Source: Nitrospirota bacterium (GTDB lineage Bacteria; Nitrospirota; Nitrospiria; Nitrospirales; NS-4). From it: DNA of 33,115 nucleotides. This document shows, one piece after another, positions 25,146 to 33,115 of the stretch (position 1 is the first letter of the stretch; each line of letters opens with the position of its first letter). The translations under genes were made by a program, and so were the position numbers. The notes beneath the pieces are model-generated. The model did no database searches. It was not told the origin of the DNA and saw only the letters and a list, made by a program, of their open reading frames with translations. The stretch is taken from the NCBI GenBank assembly GCA_005877505.1, contig VBOO01000019.1, positions 1-33,115 of the forward strand, given 5' to 3'.

Positions 25146-25892
25146 ATGCCGATGACCGCGTGCAGAGTGGAAGTGGTGAAAGACGCATCCGAGATCGCAC
25201 GCGCGGCCGCCGAGCTGTTCGTGAAGCTGGCGGCGCAGACTGCGAGCCAACGCAGTCAGTTCCGTGTGTTGTTGGCCGGTGGGACGACACCGAAGGCCTT
25301 GTATACGCTCCTGGCTTCCGCTGCGTATCGGTCGCGGGTGGACTGGGACCGTATCGTCTTCTTCTTCGGGGATGAACGGGCCGTGCCGCCCGATGATCCG
25401 CAGAGCAACTACCGCATGGCCAATGACGAGCTGTTTCGCCCTGTAGGGATAGCGGAATCATCCATACACCGGATGAAGGCGGAAGCGGAGGACTTGAATG
25501 CCGCCGCCGCGGCGTATGAGGGCGTGCTGCGCGCGTCCTTCGGTTCGGTCCCGCGTTTGGATTTGGTGCTATTGGGAATGGGAGCCGACGGGCACACGGC
25601 CTCGCTGTTTCCGGGATCGCCGGTGCTCAAGGAACACTCGCGGTGGGTGGCCCCCGTGGTGGATGCGCCCCAGCCGCCGCCTCGGCGCCTGACGGTGACC
25701 CTGCCGGTGTTGAATGCGGGGCACCAGGTGCTCTTCATGGTGGCAGGGCGTCACAAAGCGCCTGCCCTTCGGGAAGTGTTGGAAGGGACGGCGCCACCCG
25801 AGCAGTATCCAGCCAAATGTGTCCAACCCGGACCGGAGCGGCTGCGTTGGCTGGTGGACGAAGCGGCCGGCGCCGAGCTTCAAGGCAGGTGA
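25146..25892 (+). CDS. pgl: 6-phosphogluconolactonase
   Basis: FRVLLAGGTTPKALYTLLAS...WDRIVFFFGDERAVPPDDPQSNYRMANDELF...LDLVLLGMGADGHTASLFPGSP. Confidence 0.93.
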   Translation: MPMTACRVEVVKDASEIARAAAELFVKLAAQTASQRSQFRVLLAGGTTPKALYTLLASAAYRSRVDWDRIVFFFGDERAVPPDDPQSNYRMANDELFRPVGIAESSIHRMKAEAEDLNAAAAAYEGVLRASFGSVPRLDLVLLGMGADGHTASLFPGSPVLKEHSRWVAPVVDAPQPPPRRLTVTLPVLNAGHQVLFMVAGRHKAPALREVLEGTAPPEQYPAKCVQPGPERLRWLVDEAAGAELQGR

Positions 25893-25903
25893 GGACGGAA
25901 TTT

Positions 25904-26974
25904 TCACGATCTTTGCTTGCTTCTGATAGTCTTTGCCCGCGCCGCGAGTTGTTCCGCCTCGTCCGGGCGACGCATCGCCCGTAGCAATGCCGCATAGTTC
26001 TCCAGGGTATCAGCCACCGTGGGATGCTCTGGTCCCAGGCTCTTCTCCCGGATCGCCAGCGCGCGCGTGAAGAGGGATTGCGCTTCGCCGTATCTCCCCT
26101 CGTGGTTATAGAGGATCGCCAGGTTGTTCAGGCTCGTCGCCACGTCCGGGTGCTCAGGCCCTAGACGTGTCTCGCGGATCGCCAGGGCGCGCTGATGCAG
26201 AGGCTCCGCCGAGTGGTACCACCCCAGGACGAAATAGAGGTTTGCGAGGTTGTTCAGGCTGACAGCCACATCCGGATGCTCCGGCCCGAGGCGTTTCTCG
26301 CGGATTGCGAGTGTGCGCCTGTAGAGAGCTTCGGCCTCTGCATACCGCTTTTGGGTCTTGTAGAGCACCGCCACGTTGTTCAGGGTCTCGGCCACGTCCA
26401 GGTGCTCGAGGCCGAGGGCCTTTTCTTGGATGGCAAGCGCCCGCGCGTACAGGCGTTCCGCCAGGTCATACTTCCCCTGGCTTTTGTACAGGATGGCTAG
26501 GTTGTTCAGGGTGTCGGCCACCTCCGGATGGTCCAGGCCGTGAGTTTTTTCCTGGATGGCGAGCGCCTGCGTGTAGAGACGCGCCGCCGCCTCATACTGC
26601 CCATGGTTGTCATGCAGGGTCGCCCAGCTCTTCAGGGTCTCGGCGACGGCCGGATGCTCCCGCCCCAACAGGCGCTCTTGGACGGCGAGCGCCCGTCTGA
26701 AGAGGCGCTCCGACGCCTCGGGCTTCCCTTCTGCAAGGTAGAGTTCCGCCAGTGCGGCAATACTGTCGGCCACACGTGCGCCCGGGGCGCCGGCCGCCTC
26801 CTTGAGGGCGGCGACATAATGCTGTTCCGCTTCATCGAAGTGGTGTTCCTTCACGGCTCGCTTGCCGCTGTCCACGTGCCACTCCGAGAGCAACCCATTC
26901 TGCGCGCGCGCATCCAAGACCAAGAACAACAACACGCAGGCGCCCACGATGGCTGTCAGTCTTTTGTCTCTCAC
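25904..26974 (-). CDS. Tetratricopeptide repeat protein (kinesin light chain-like 42-residue repeats) with signal peptide
   Basis: Repeated LGPEHPDVAxSLNNLAxLYxxxGRYxEAExLxxRALAIREK units. Confidence 0.92.
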   Translation of the reverse strand: MRDKRLTAIVGACVLLFLVLDARAQNGLLSEWHVDSGKRAVKEHHFDEAEQHYVAALKEAAGAPGARVADSIAALAELYLAEGKPEASERLFRRALAVQERLLGREHPAVAETLKSWATLHDNHGQYEAAARLYTQALAIQEKTHGLDHPEVADTLNNLAILYKSQGKYDLAERLYARALAIQEKALGLEHLDVAETLNNVAVLYKTQKRYAEAEALYRRTLAIREKRLGPEHPDVAVSLNNLANLYFVLGWYHSAEPLHQRALAIRETRLGPEHPDVATSLNNLAILYNHEGRYGEAQSLFTRALAIREKSLGPEHPTVADTLENYAALLRAMRRPDEAEQLAARAKTIRSKQRS

Positions 26975-27087
26975 CGCAGTGCGGTTACCTGTCCTTCAAT
27001 GGCGTTGCTGAGTACGCCACCCCTGAAGCAAGCAAGTGCGATGCCAATGCCTGAGGTAGTTTGAGAAACTTGTCAAGGAATGTCAGA

Positions 27088-27846
27088 TCAGGAGGATCTG
27101 ATCTCCCGAAACAGCTTCTTTGGGATTGGCGGTGAGGGGATGTTGGGGTTGCCCATCCAGGTGGGGCGGCTATCGTAGTAGTTGACGGGCGCGGCCGGGT
27201 CCTCGCCGCGAAAGGCCTTGTAGCGGCGTAACACCTGCTCGTATCGCCGCTTCGACATATGATATGTCTTGTGTGGCATCTTGAGGAGATACTTTTCGAC
27301 CTTCCAAACGTTCCTCGGTGAGAAACGCCAGTCGTAGTTGCCGAGGTCGTACAGGTTCCCCACGCCGTATCCGGTCAGCCGGCCGGTGAAGTCGACGTAG
27401 GGCTCCACATAGGAGAGGACCAGGTCCCGGACTGTCCGGAAAACCGGCTTGCGCCCGTGGAGGCCAGCCTCGCGCGAGCGGGCGATGGTCCCCCAGCGCC
27501 CGTTGTGTTTGAAGAGATACACGACATGGTCGAGCTTGTCCGCCGACTCGAGACTCAGCAGGAGCGGGGGGTAGCCGCGCCGCTCCAGGATCACTGCGGC
27601 TGTGATGGCCGCCTCAAGGCAATGGGCGGTGCCTGTGGCGATCACGCCCCGGAACGAGCGGAGCGTCTCCTTGGGTTTTTCCCAGTTATAGGGGAGGGAA
27701 TCAAGAAAATGTTGAACTTGCTGCGGGGTCCGGTGCGTCTGGATCACCGCCCATTCTTTGCGGGTGAAGGCGGAGACAGGGGGGATCTCGTTACGGGCGA
27801 GGATACGCCGCGCTGCTAGAAGATGCCGGCCTGCTTTTGGAGCCAC
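27088..27846 (-). CDS. Transglutaminase-like / papain-fold hypothetical protein
   Basis: Cys region GTAHCLEAAITAAVILERRGYPPLLLSLES followed by LDHVVYLFKHNGRWGTIARS (candidate His). Confidence 0.55.
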   Translation of the reverse strand: MAPKAGRHLLAARRILARNEIPPVSAFTRKEWAVIQTHRTPQQVQHFLDSLPYNWEKPKETLRSFRGVIATGTAHCLEAAITAAVILERRGYPPLLLSLESADKLDHVVYLFKHNGRWGTIARSREAGLHGRKPVFRTVRDLVLSYVEPYVDFTGRLTGYGVGNLYDLGNYDWRFSPRNVWKVEKYLLKMPHKTYHMSKRRYEQVLRRYKAFRGEDPAAPVNYYDSRPTWMGNPNIPSPPIPKKLFREIRSS

Positions 27847-28184
27847 CGGATGTACGCGATGATCTGGGTGAGATCGTCCCGAGTGACGCCCGGAATCTTC
27901 GGCATGTCGCCGAACCTCCAGTGATGGGCGCGCACCCCCATTTCAGCGGCGCGGTAAAAGGCGCTGTCCGCGTGGTGATTGGGCTCGTAGATCTTGTCGA
28001 GGAACGGCGGTCCCTGCTTGGTGCCTCGCGCCCCGACGCCGTGACACACGGAGCAGTTGGTGTTGAAGAGGGCCTGTCCCTTGGCGAGCGCGGTGGGCAC
28101 GTTGGCGTCCGGGGCGTCGGCGGCATCCGCTGAGAGGGGCACGGCCACGAACAGGGCGAGTGCCATCGCGGCAGGGAGCAGCAT
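27816..28184 (-). CDS. Secreted monoheme c-type cytochrome
   Basis: Signal peptide MLLPAAMALALFVAVPLSADA; NCSVCHGVGARGTKQGPP (CxxCH); candidate distal Met in FGDMPKIPGVTRDDL. Confidence 0.88.
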   Translation of the reverse strand: MLLPAAMALALFVAVPLSADAADAPDANVPTALAKGQALFNTNCSVCHGVGARGTKQGPPFLDKIYEPNHHADSAFYRAAEMGVRAHHWRFGDMPKIPGVTRDDLTQIIAYIRWLQKQAGIF

Positions 28185-28534
28185 CAATGCCCTTTCTTCT
28201 CCATCTGCGTTTCCGCTTCTTTGGCGTTCTCTGTGGCGACCCAGAAGCGATAGCGGATCGGGGGGTTCTGATTGTTCTCGGCGTTGGGGTTGTCGTACAG
28301 GCAGCGGTCCACGGTGTGGATCTCTTCGTCCGTGAACTCGATGGTCACCGGCTCTTTCCAGAATTGGTGAAGGGTGAAGTAATCCGACGTGTCCGGCTTC
28401 TTCTTCAGTTCCTCCTGCATCCGCTGAAAGGCGGCACTGTCCGTTCCGGGAATGTTCTTGTGGTTGCGCTCGATGCACCACTTGAGCACCTCGGCGATCC
28501 CGTACCTGGTCACTGTGATCTTGTGTGTCGCCAT
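28184..28534 (-). CDS. Hypothetical protein, start-stop coupled to the cytochrome gene
   Basis: 116-aa ORF MATHKITVTRYGIAEVLKWCIERNHKNIPG...; its TGA overlaps the cytochrome ATG by one base. Confidence 0.75.
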   Translation of the reverse strand: MATHKITVTRYGIAEVLKWCIERNHKNIPGTDSAAFQRMQEELKKKPDTSDYFTLHQFWKEPVTIEFTDEEIHTVDRCLYDNPNAENNQNPPIRYRFWVATENAKEAETQMEKKGH

Positions 28535-28655
28535 GCGGGCCTCCTCGAAAAACCGCGTCAGTCTACCCGAACCATTCGATGATTGACAAGTCCATTTTGC
28601 CTTCCGGACGCCGATCGAGTAACCTTAAGCGGACGACTCACGGCGGGGGAGCGGG

Positions 28656-29027
28656 ATGAAGCACAATCCGGGGTTTCTGAAACTGGTCGAAGAAGCGAAG
28701 AAGCACATCAAGGAATGCACGATCGCCGAGGTGAAGGCCAAACTGGACCGCGGCGCGCGGTTCCATTTCATCGATGTGCGCGAGGACAACGAGTTCGCGA
28801 CTGACCATGCCAAGGGCGCCGTGCATCTGGGGCGAGGGGTGCTCGAGCGGGACATCGAAACCGTGGTCCCGGAGAAGCGCGCCGAGATCGTCCTGTACTG
28901 CGGCGGGGGATTCCGGTCCGCGCTGGCCGCCGACAATCTTCGGAAGATGGGCTATGCCAACGTCTCTTCGATGGACGGAGGCATCCGGGCCTGGCGCGAG
29001 GCGGGGTATCCGATCGAGAAGGGGTGA
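28656..29027 (+). CDS. Rhodanese-like domain protein
   Basis: FHFIDVREDNEFATDHAKGAVHLGRGVLERDIE...IVLYCGGGFRSALAADNLRKMGYANVSSMDGGIRAW. Confidence 0.92.
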   Translation: MKHNPGFLKLVEEAKKHIKECTIAEVKAKLDRGARFHFIDVREDNEFATDHAKGAVHLGRGVLERDIETVVPEKRAEIVLYCGGGFRSALAADNLRKMGYANVSSMDGGIRAWREAGYPIEKG

Positions 29028-30986
29028 ATGGCGACGCCACCTGAGCCGGGGCCGGTCATCCCGGCCGAAGTCACGCTTCCGGAAATCACCGTCAAAGCCG
29101 TTCTCCTCTCAATTGTGCTCGCCGCCGTGCTGGCCGGGGCCAACGCGTACCTGGGTCTGTTCGCCGGGATGACGGTGTCGGCATCCATTCCGGCGGCGGT
29201 GGTCTCGATGGCGGTGCTCCGCCTGTTTCGTGAATCGAACATCCTCGAGAACAACATCGTGCAGACCGCTGCGTCCTCGGGCGAAGCCCTCGCCGCCGGC
29301 GTGATCTTCACGATCCCGGCCCTCCTGCTCATCGGCTACTGGACGAGCTTCGACTACGGTCAGACCGCGGCCATCGCTGCGGTGGGGGGGCTCTTGGGTG
29401 TGCTGTTCACGATCCCCTTGCGTCGCGTCCTGATCGTGACCGAGCGACTTCGCTACCCCGAAGGGATCGCGACGGCCGAGGTCCTCAAGGTCGGATCGGG
29501 CGTGGGAACGGCGGTGGCCGGCTTTCGCACGCTGCTCTCGGCGGCGATCATCGGTGGGCTCGTCAAGCTGGGCGAGAGCGGCCTGCGGCTCTGGGCGGAG
29601 GCCCTGGAGGGCGCCGCGCGCATGGGACGATCTGTGGTCTATGGCGGCATCAACCTCTCGCCGGCCCTGCTGGCGGTTGGCTTCATCATCGGCCCGAACA
29701 CGGCCAGCGTGGTGTTCCTGGGCGGGGCGCTGGGCTGGCTCGTGCTCTTGCCAGTGTACGGGGCATGGATGGGCGCCCCGGAACAGGTGGCTGCGATCGA
29801 CGCGGCCAGGTCCATCGGCAGCACCCGCGTCCGGTACGTCGGCATCGGCGCGATGCTCGTCGGCGGGCTCTGGACCCTCGTCCAGCTTCGGGAGCCCTTG
29901 CTCGAAGGGATGCGGCGGTCGGTCGCAGCCTATCGCGACGCCTCGATCGGCGGGCGTCCGCACGGAGCCGGCATTCCTCGAACGGACTATGATGCGCCGC
30001 TGCTCTGGGTGCTGGTGCCGCTCGGGCTAGTGCTGGTGCCGATGGCCCTCATTTATCACACGGTCGTGCGGGACGGGGTCGTGGCTCTGGTGATGACGGT
30101 GCTCATGGCCGGGGCGGCGTTTCTCTTTTCCGCCGTGGCTGCCTACATGGCAGGACTCGTGGGCAGCTCGAGCAATCCCGTGTCCGGGGTGACGATCGCG
30201 ACGATCGGGCTGACGGCCTTGGTGCTGGTGCCGGTGATGGGGGGCGGCCATCCGGCCGGACCGGCAGCAGCGCTTTTGATCGGCGCGGTCGTGTGTTGCG
30301 CGGCGGCGATGGGCGGGGACAACCTGCAGGACCTCAAGACGGGTTACGTCGTGGGATCCACGCCGTGGAAGCAGCAAATCATGCAAGTCGTCGGGGTGGC
30401 GGCCGCCGCAGTGGTGATCGTGCCGGTGCTGGTCCTGCTGCAGGCCAAGTACGGCATCGGTGAGGCGACCCTGGATCATCCCCATCCCTTGAGCGCGCCG
30501 CAGGCCATGCTCATGGCCAGCCTGGCGCGCGGCGTGTTCGGAGGCACGCTTCCGTGGGGGGCGGTCAGCTTGGGCGCGGCTATCGGGATCGCCGTCATAG
30601 TAGTGGACCGAAGGCTGGCGGCTCACGGCTCTGACTTCCGGATGCCAGTGCTTGCGGTCGCCTTGGGGATGTACCTCCCGCTGAAGCTCTCCGCGGCCAT
30701 TCTGACCGGCGGCTTGGTCGGCGCGTTGGCGAAGCGGGGAGCAGGCAAGCCCACGGAGTCGGGAAGCGCGCGCGGGCTCTTGTTCGCCGCCGGTCTCGTG
30801 ACCGGAGAAGCGCTCATGGGAATCCTGCTGGCAGTCCCGATCGCGTTGAGCGGGATCTGGCCGACGCTTGGCGCGGATCCCTTCCAGCTCTTCGAGACAC
30901 CGCCGCTGGGGGGATGGCCGGGGCTGGTCGTGCTGGCGGCGGTGGCCGTGCTGTTGCACCGAACGGCGACCGTGCGGGGTCATTGA
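29028..30986 (+). CDS. OPT family transporter
   Basis: Multi-TM 652 aa: ANAYLGLFAGMTVSASIPAAVVSMAVLRLF...NIVQTAASSGEALAAGVIFTIPALLLIGYW...GDNLQDLKTGYVVGSTPWKQQ. Confidence 0.92.
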   Translation: MATPPEPGPVIPAEVTLPEITVKAVLLSIVLAAVLAGANAYLGLFAGMTVSASIPAAVVSMAVLRLFRESNILENNIVQTAASSGEALAAGVIFTIPALLLIGYWTSFDYGQTAAIAAVGGLLGVLFTIPLRRVLIVTERLRYPEGIATAEVLKVGSGVGTAVAGFRTLLSAAIIGGLVKLGESGLRLWAEALEGAARMGRSVVYGGINLSPALLAVGFIIGPNTASVVFLGGALGWLVLLPVYGAWMGAPEQVAAIDAARSIGSTRVRYVGIGAMLVGGLWTLVQLREPLLEGMRRSVAAYRDASIGGRPHGAGIPRTDYDAPLLWVLVPLGLVLVPMALIYHTVVRDGVVALVMTVLMAGAAFLFSAVAAYMAGLVGSSSNPVSGVTIATIGLTALVLVPVMGGGHPAGPAAALLIGAVVCCAAAMGGDNLQDLKTGYVVGSTPWKQQIMQVVGVAAAAVVIVPVLVLLQAKYGIGEATLDHPHPLSAPQAMLMASLARGVFGGTLPWGAVSLGAAIGIAVIVVDRRLAAHGSDFRMPVLAVALGMYLPLKLSAAILTGGLVGALAKRGAGKPTESGSARGLLFAAGLVTGEALMGILLAVPIALSGIWPTLGADPFQLFETPPLGGWPGLVVLAAVAVLLHRTATVRGH

Positions 30987-31357
30987 TGGCGGGCCTCTCT
31001 CTCCAGGACTTTCGCGCCACCATGCGGGGGATGCGCTTTAAATGGGGATTGCTTGCCGGTCTTACGGTTGGCGTCCTGACCGCGATCATTTGGGGTACTC
31101 ATATCTACCGGCTAGGGCAGGCCAACCTGAGCGTGTGTGGCGGCATTGAGCCTGGCGGACAGCGAGCCGATCTCATCACGACTCTGAGTACGCCGTGGAG
31201 CACCAAGGCGAATCCATCCAGAACGCGTCTCGTGCTGATTTTTCCAGGGGCCCTGTTTCCCATGAAGCCGATTCGGGCGGTCGTGAACGTGCGAGACGAC
31301 GTGGTGATGGAAATCGATTGCGGGGACGGGCGCATCAAGACCTATGACAAGTACTGA
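30986..31357 (+). CDS. Hypothetical single-TM protein, coupled to the OPT gene
   Basis: MAGLSLQDFRATMRGMRFKWGLLAGLTVGVLTAIIWG...; ATG overlaps the OPT stop (TGATG). Confidence 0.75.
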   Translation: MAGLSLQDFRATMRGMRFKWGLLAGLTVGVLTAIIWGTHIYRLGQANLSVCGGIEPGGQRADLITTLSTPWSTKANPSRTRLVLIFPGALFPMKPIRAVVNVRDDVVMEIDCGDGRIKTYDKY

Positions 31358-32336
31358 GCGCGGGTGCACTAGGGCGGCGCGGGCAGTCTCCGCATCGTTT
31401 GCGTGGCTTCTGTGCGGAACTCTCGGCCCTCCTACGACGGCCGATGCGCACCACACGAAGCCTCATCAAGAGGCCGTCCAGGCGGCACGAAGCGCCCTCT
31501 TCGACCGGAAAGATCCCAGCCTGGCCTTGCGCCATCTTGAAGGCCTCTGGGCCGACTCACCAACCGACAGCGAGACACCATACCTCCTCGGTCTCGCCCA
31601 CTTCCTGCTCTATGATCCCGATCGAGCGCTGTCGATGTTCGACGCGTGCCTGTCGCGCGAGAGCCTTGATAAGCGCGTGGCGCACCAGCGACTTGAGTGC
31701 TTGTACTGGAGCGCTCGCGCGTCCTCCTTGAAGGCCGCCCTGGCGTGGTACCATCGGACCTCCATTCTGGACGGGGTGATCAAGAGCCGGCGCGCGATCA
31801 GGATCGCGCTGGATCTGTACGAGCAAGTCCTGGCGCAGGAGCCTGGGCATGTCGGGGCGTTGCTCGGGCAAGCTGAGTACTACATGGCGGCACCCTACCT
31901 GCCGCCGCTGGCCTACGGCGATGTTGACAAGGCCCGCTCGTTCGTCGCACGCGCGCTATCGCTGGAACGGGACAACCTCCGCGCCCGTTATCTCCAGGCC
32001 CGCCTGGAACTGTATTATAACGGGCGCCGTGACCTGGCGCGGAGCGGGTTTGCCACGGTCCGGCAACTCCTGGATCGCGGCGCGGGCGGGGCAGAGGCGG
32101 TGCTCCTGCGGCGGTGGGTGGACTTCGCCCAGGCCGAGGTGGCCTTCCTAGACCAGGACTTCCCGGCGGCGATCGCCTATACCGACGCGTACCTCAGCCA
32201 GGTTCCGGACGGGGCCGAAGGCTATGCTCTGAAGGGGGCGTCTCTCAAGTTTCTCGGCCGGCCAGAGGCAGGGGAGGCGTTGATCAACAAAGCCCGTGAA
32301 CTGAATCCCCATGTGCGCCGGTACCGAGAACCGTGA
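31344..32336 (+). CDS. TPR-like secreted/periplasmic hypothetical protein
   Basis: Signal-like N-terminus (AARAVSASFAWLLCGTLGPPTTADA); helical repeats ALRHLEGLWADSPTDSETPYLLGLAHFLLYDPDRALSMFDACL; overlaps the upstream ORF. Confidence 0.75.
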   Translation: MTSTERGCTRAARAVSASFAWLLCGTLGPPTTADAHHTKPHQEAVQAARSALFDRKDPSLALRHLEGLWADSPTDSETPYLLGLAHFLLYDPDRALSMFDACLSRESLDKRVAHQRLECLYWSARASSLKAALAWYHRTSILDGVIKSRRAIRIALDLYEQVLAQEPGHVGALLGQAEYYMAAPYLPPLAYGDVDKARSFVARALSLERDNLRARYLQARLELYYNGRRDLARSGFATVRQLLDRGAGGAEAVLLRRWVDFAQAEVAFLDQDFPAAIAYTDAYLSQVPDGAEGYALKGASLKFLGRPEAGEALINKARELNPHVRRYREP

Positions 32337-32356
32337 GTCTTCAATTCCGCTGAGGG

Positions 32357-32384
32357 TTGACCCTGTCCGGTACCGCTGTATACT
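32357..32384 (+). promoter_or_regulatory. Candidate promoter for the gene at 32431
   Basis: TTGACC (32357-32362), 16-nt spacer, TATACT (32379-32384). Confidence 0.45.
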
Positions 32385-32430
32385 GTGAAGCCTACATCAC
32401 TGCGCTGCCGTCTGGCGAAAGGGAGCGTCA

Positions 32431-32835
32431 ATGAAGAGAGAGTACCTGATCATAGCATTGGTGGTGCTCTTTGTCTGGGCGAATCGGGATAACATTCCGC
32501 CGCGGTTCCAGTTCTGGAAGATTTACAATACCACGATCACGGTGCAGAACGGCTCCGGCCAGGACATTTCGGATGTGACGCTGGTCGTCTGGTCGGCGCC
32601 GCACGCTCTGGGGGACATCAAGAAGGACAGCGTCAAGGAACTCAAGACGCCCCGCCTCCGCGATATCACTGACGTCATCATCAGGTTTAAGTTCGCGTCG
32701 GAGCCTGTGGAGCGGTATGTCGGGACCCTGGACGCAAACTCCGGCTATACGATGAACATTCAGGTGAATTTCGCCGGTGTCGTGACTGCCCAGGTCGGGA
32801 CTGTGTCCTCAGATGGCGGCGACAAGAGCAAGTAG
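32431..32835 (+). CDS. Hypothetical membrane-anchored protein
   Basis: MKREYLIIALVVLFVWANRDNIPPRFQFWKIYNTTITVQNGSGQDISDVTLVVW...: N-terminal TM plus beta-rich domain. Confidence 0.75.
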   Translation: MKREYLIIALVVLFVWANRDNIPPRFQFWKIYNTTITVQNGSGQDISDVTLVVWSAPHALGDIKKDSVKELKTPRLRDITDVIIRFKFASEPVERYVGTLDANSGYTMNIQVNFAGVVTAQVGTVSSDGGDKSK

Positions 32836-32844
32836 CCCCGCCGC

Positions 32845-33115
32845 GTGCCCGCCCCTATTCTTCCCCTCATCGTGTGCTTCGGCGACAGCCTGACCGCAGG
32901 GTTCCAGTCTCCGACCGCTGAATGTCCCGACTGCCAGGAGACACCCTACGGCCGTTTTCTGGCGGAGCGGCTCGGGGATCGCGGGCAGGTCCAGATCAGC
33001 GGAGTCTGCGGAGAGCTGACGGCGGAGATGGTCGAACGCTTCGAGCGCGACGTGGTGCGTCACCGGCCAGCCTGGGTGGTCATCCTCGGAGGGACCAACG
33101 ATCTGGGCTGGAACC
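32845..33115 (+). CDS. SGNH/GDSL hydrolase, truncated at the window edge
   Basis: Manual translation from GTG 32845: VPAPILPLIVCFGDSLTAGFQSPTAECPDCQETPYGRFLAERL...PAWVVILGGTNDLGWN (GDSL block and GGTND block). Confidence 0.88.
   Translation, partial: MPAPILPLIVCFGDSLTAGFQSPTAECPDCQETPYGRFLAERLGDRGQVQISGVCGELTAEMVERFERDVVRHRPAWVVILGGTNDLGWN

Noticed and set aside
25928-25945. AGTCTTTGCCCG as a fifth, inverted 45-nt repeat copy
   Set aside because: Only about 12 nt match; the stem and GC-rich tail are absent and it lies in the TPR coding region.

Overview
The window is a GC-rich bacterial chromosomal segment, probably Nitrospirota-like (an inference from protein character only). It is mostly housekeeping genes: F0 ATP synthase (atpI-like, atpB, atpE, atpF), a GYD protein, a fatty-acid desaturase, larE, an M16 peptidase pair, rlmN, a lytic transglycosylase, zapA, rny-ymdB-xseA-xseB-tlyA, two sugar epimerases, cutA, an M23 peptidase, a B12-binding-type radical SAM protein, 6-phosphogluconolactonase, TPR proteins, a c-type cytochrome, an OPT transporter operon and a truncated SGNH hydrolase. 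No CRISPR array, transposase, rRNA or tRNA was recognised. The most interesting signals are small palindromic repeats. (1) A 45-nt (15-codon) hairpin element occurs four times: in tandem between xseB and tlyA, exactly filling the rny-ymdB junction with compensatory stem changes, and apparently inserted in frame inside the radical SAM gene in the same reading frame as upstream of tlyA. (2) A nested palindrome family built from ACCCRTTGC/GCAAYGGGT modules occurs at three sites with 1, 2 and 3 nested levels. (3) A perfect 23-bp inverted repeat overlaps the 5' end of cutA. rny and rlmN each carry one reading-frame break, which could be real lesions or sequence errors.
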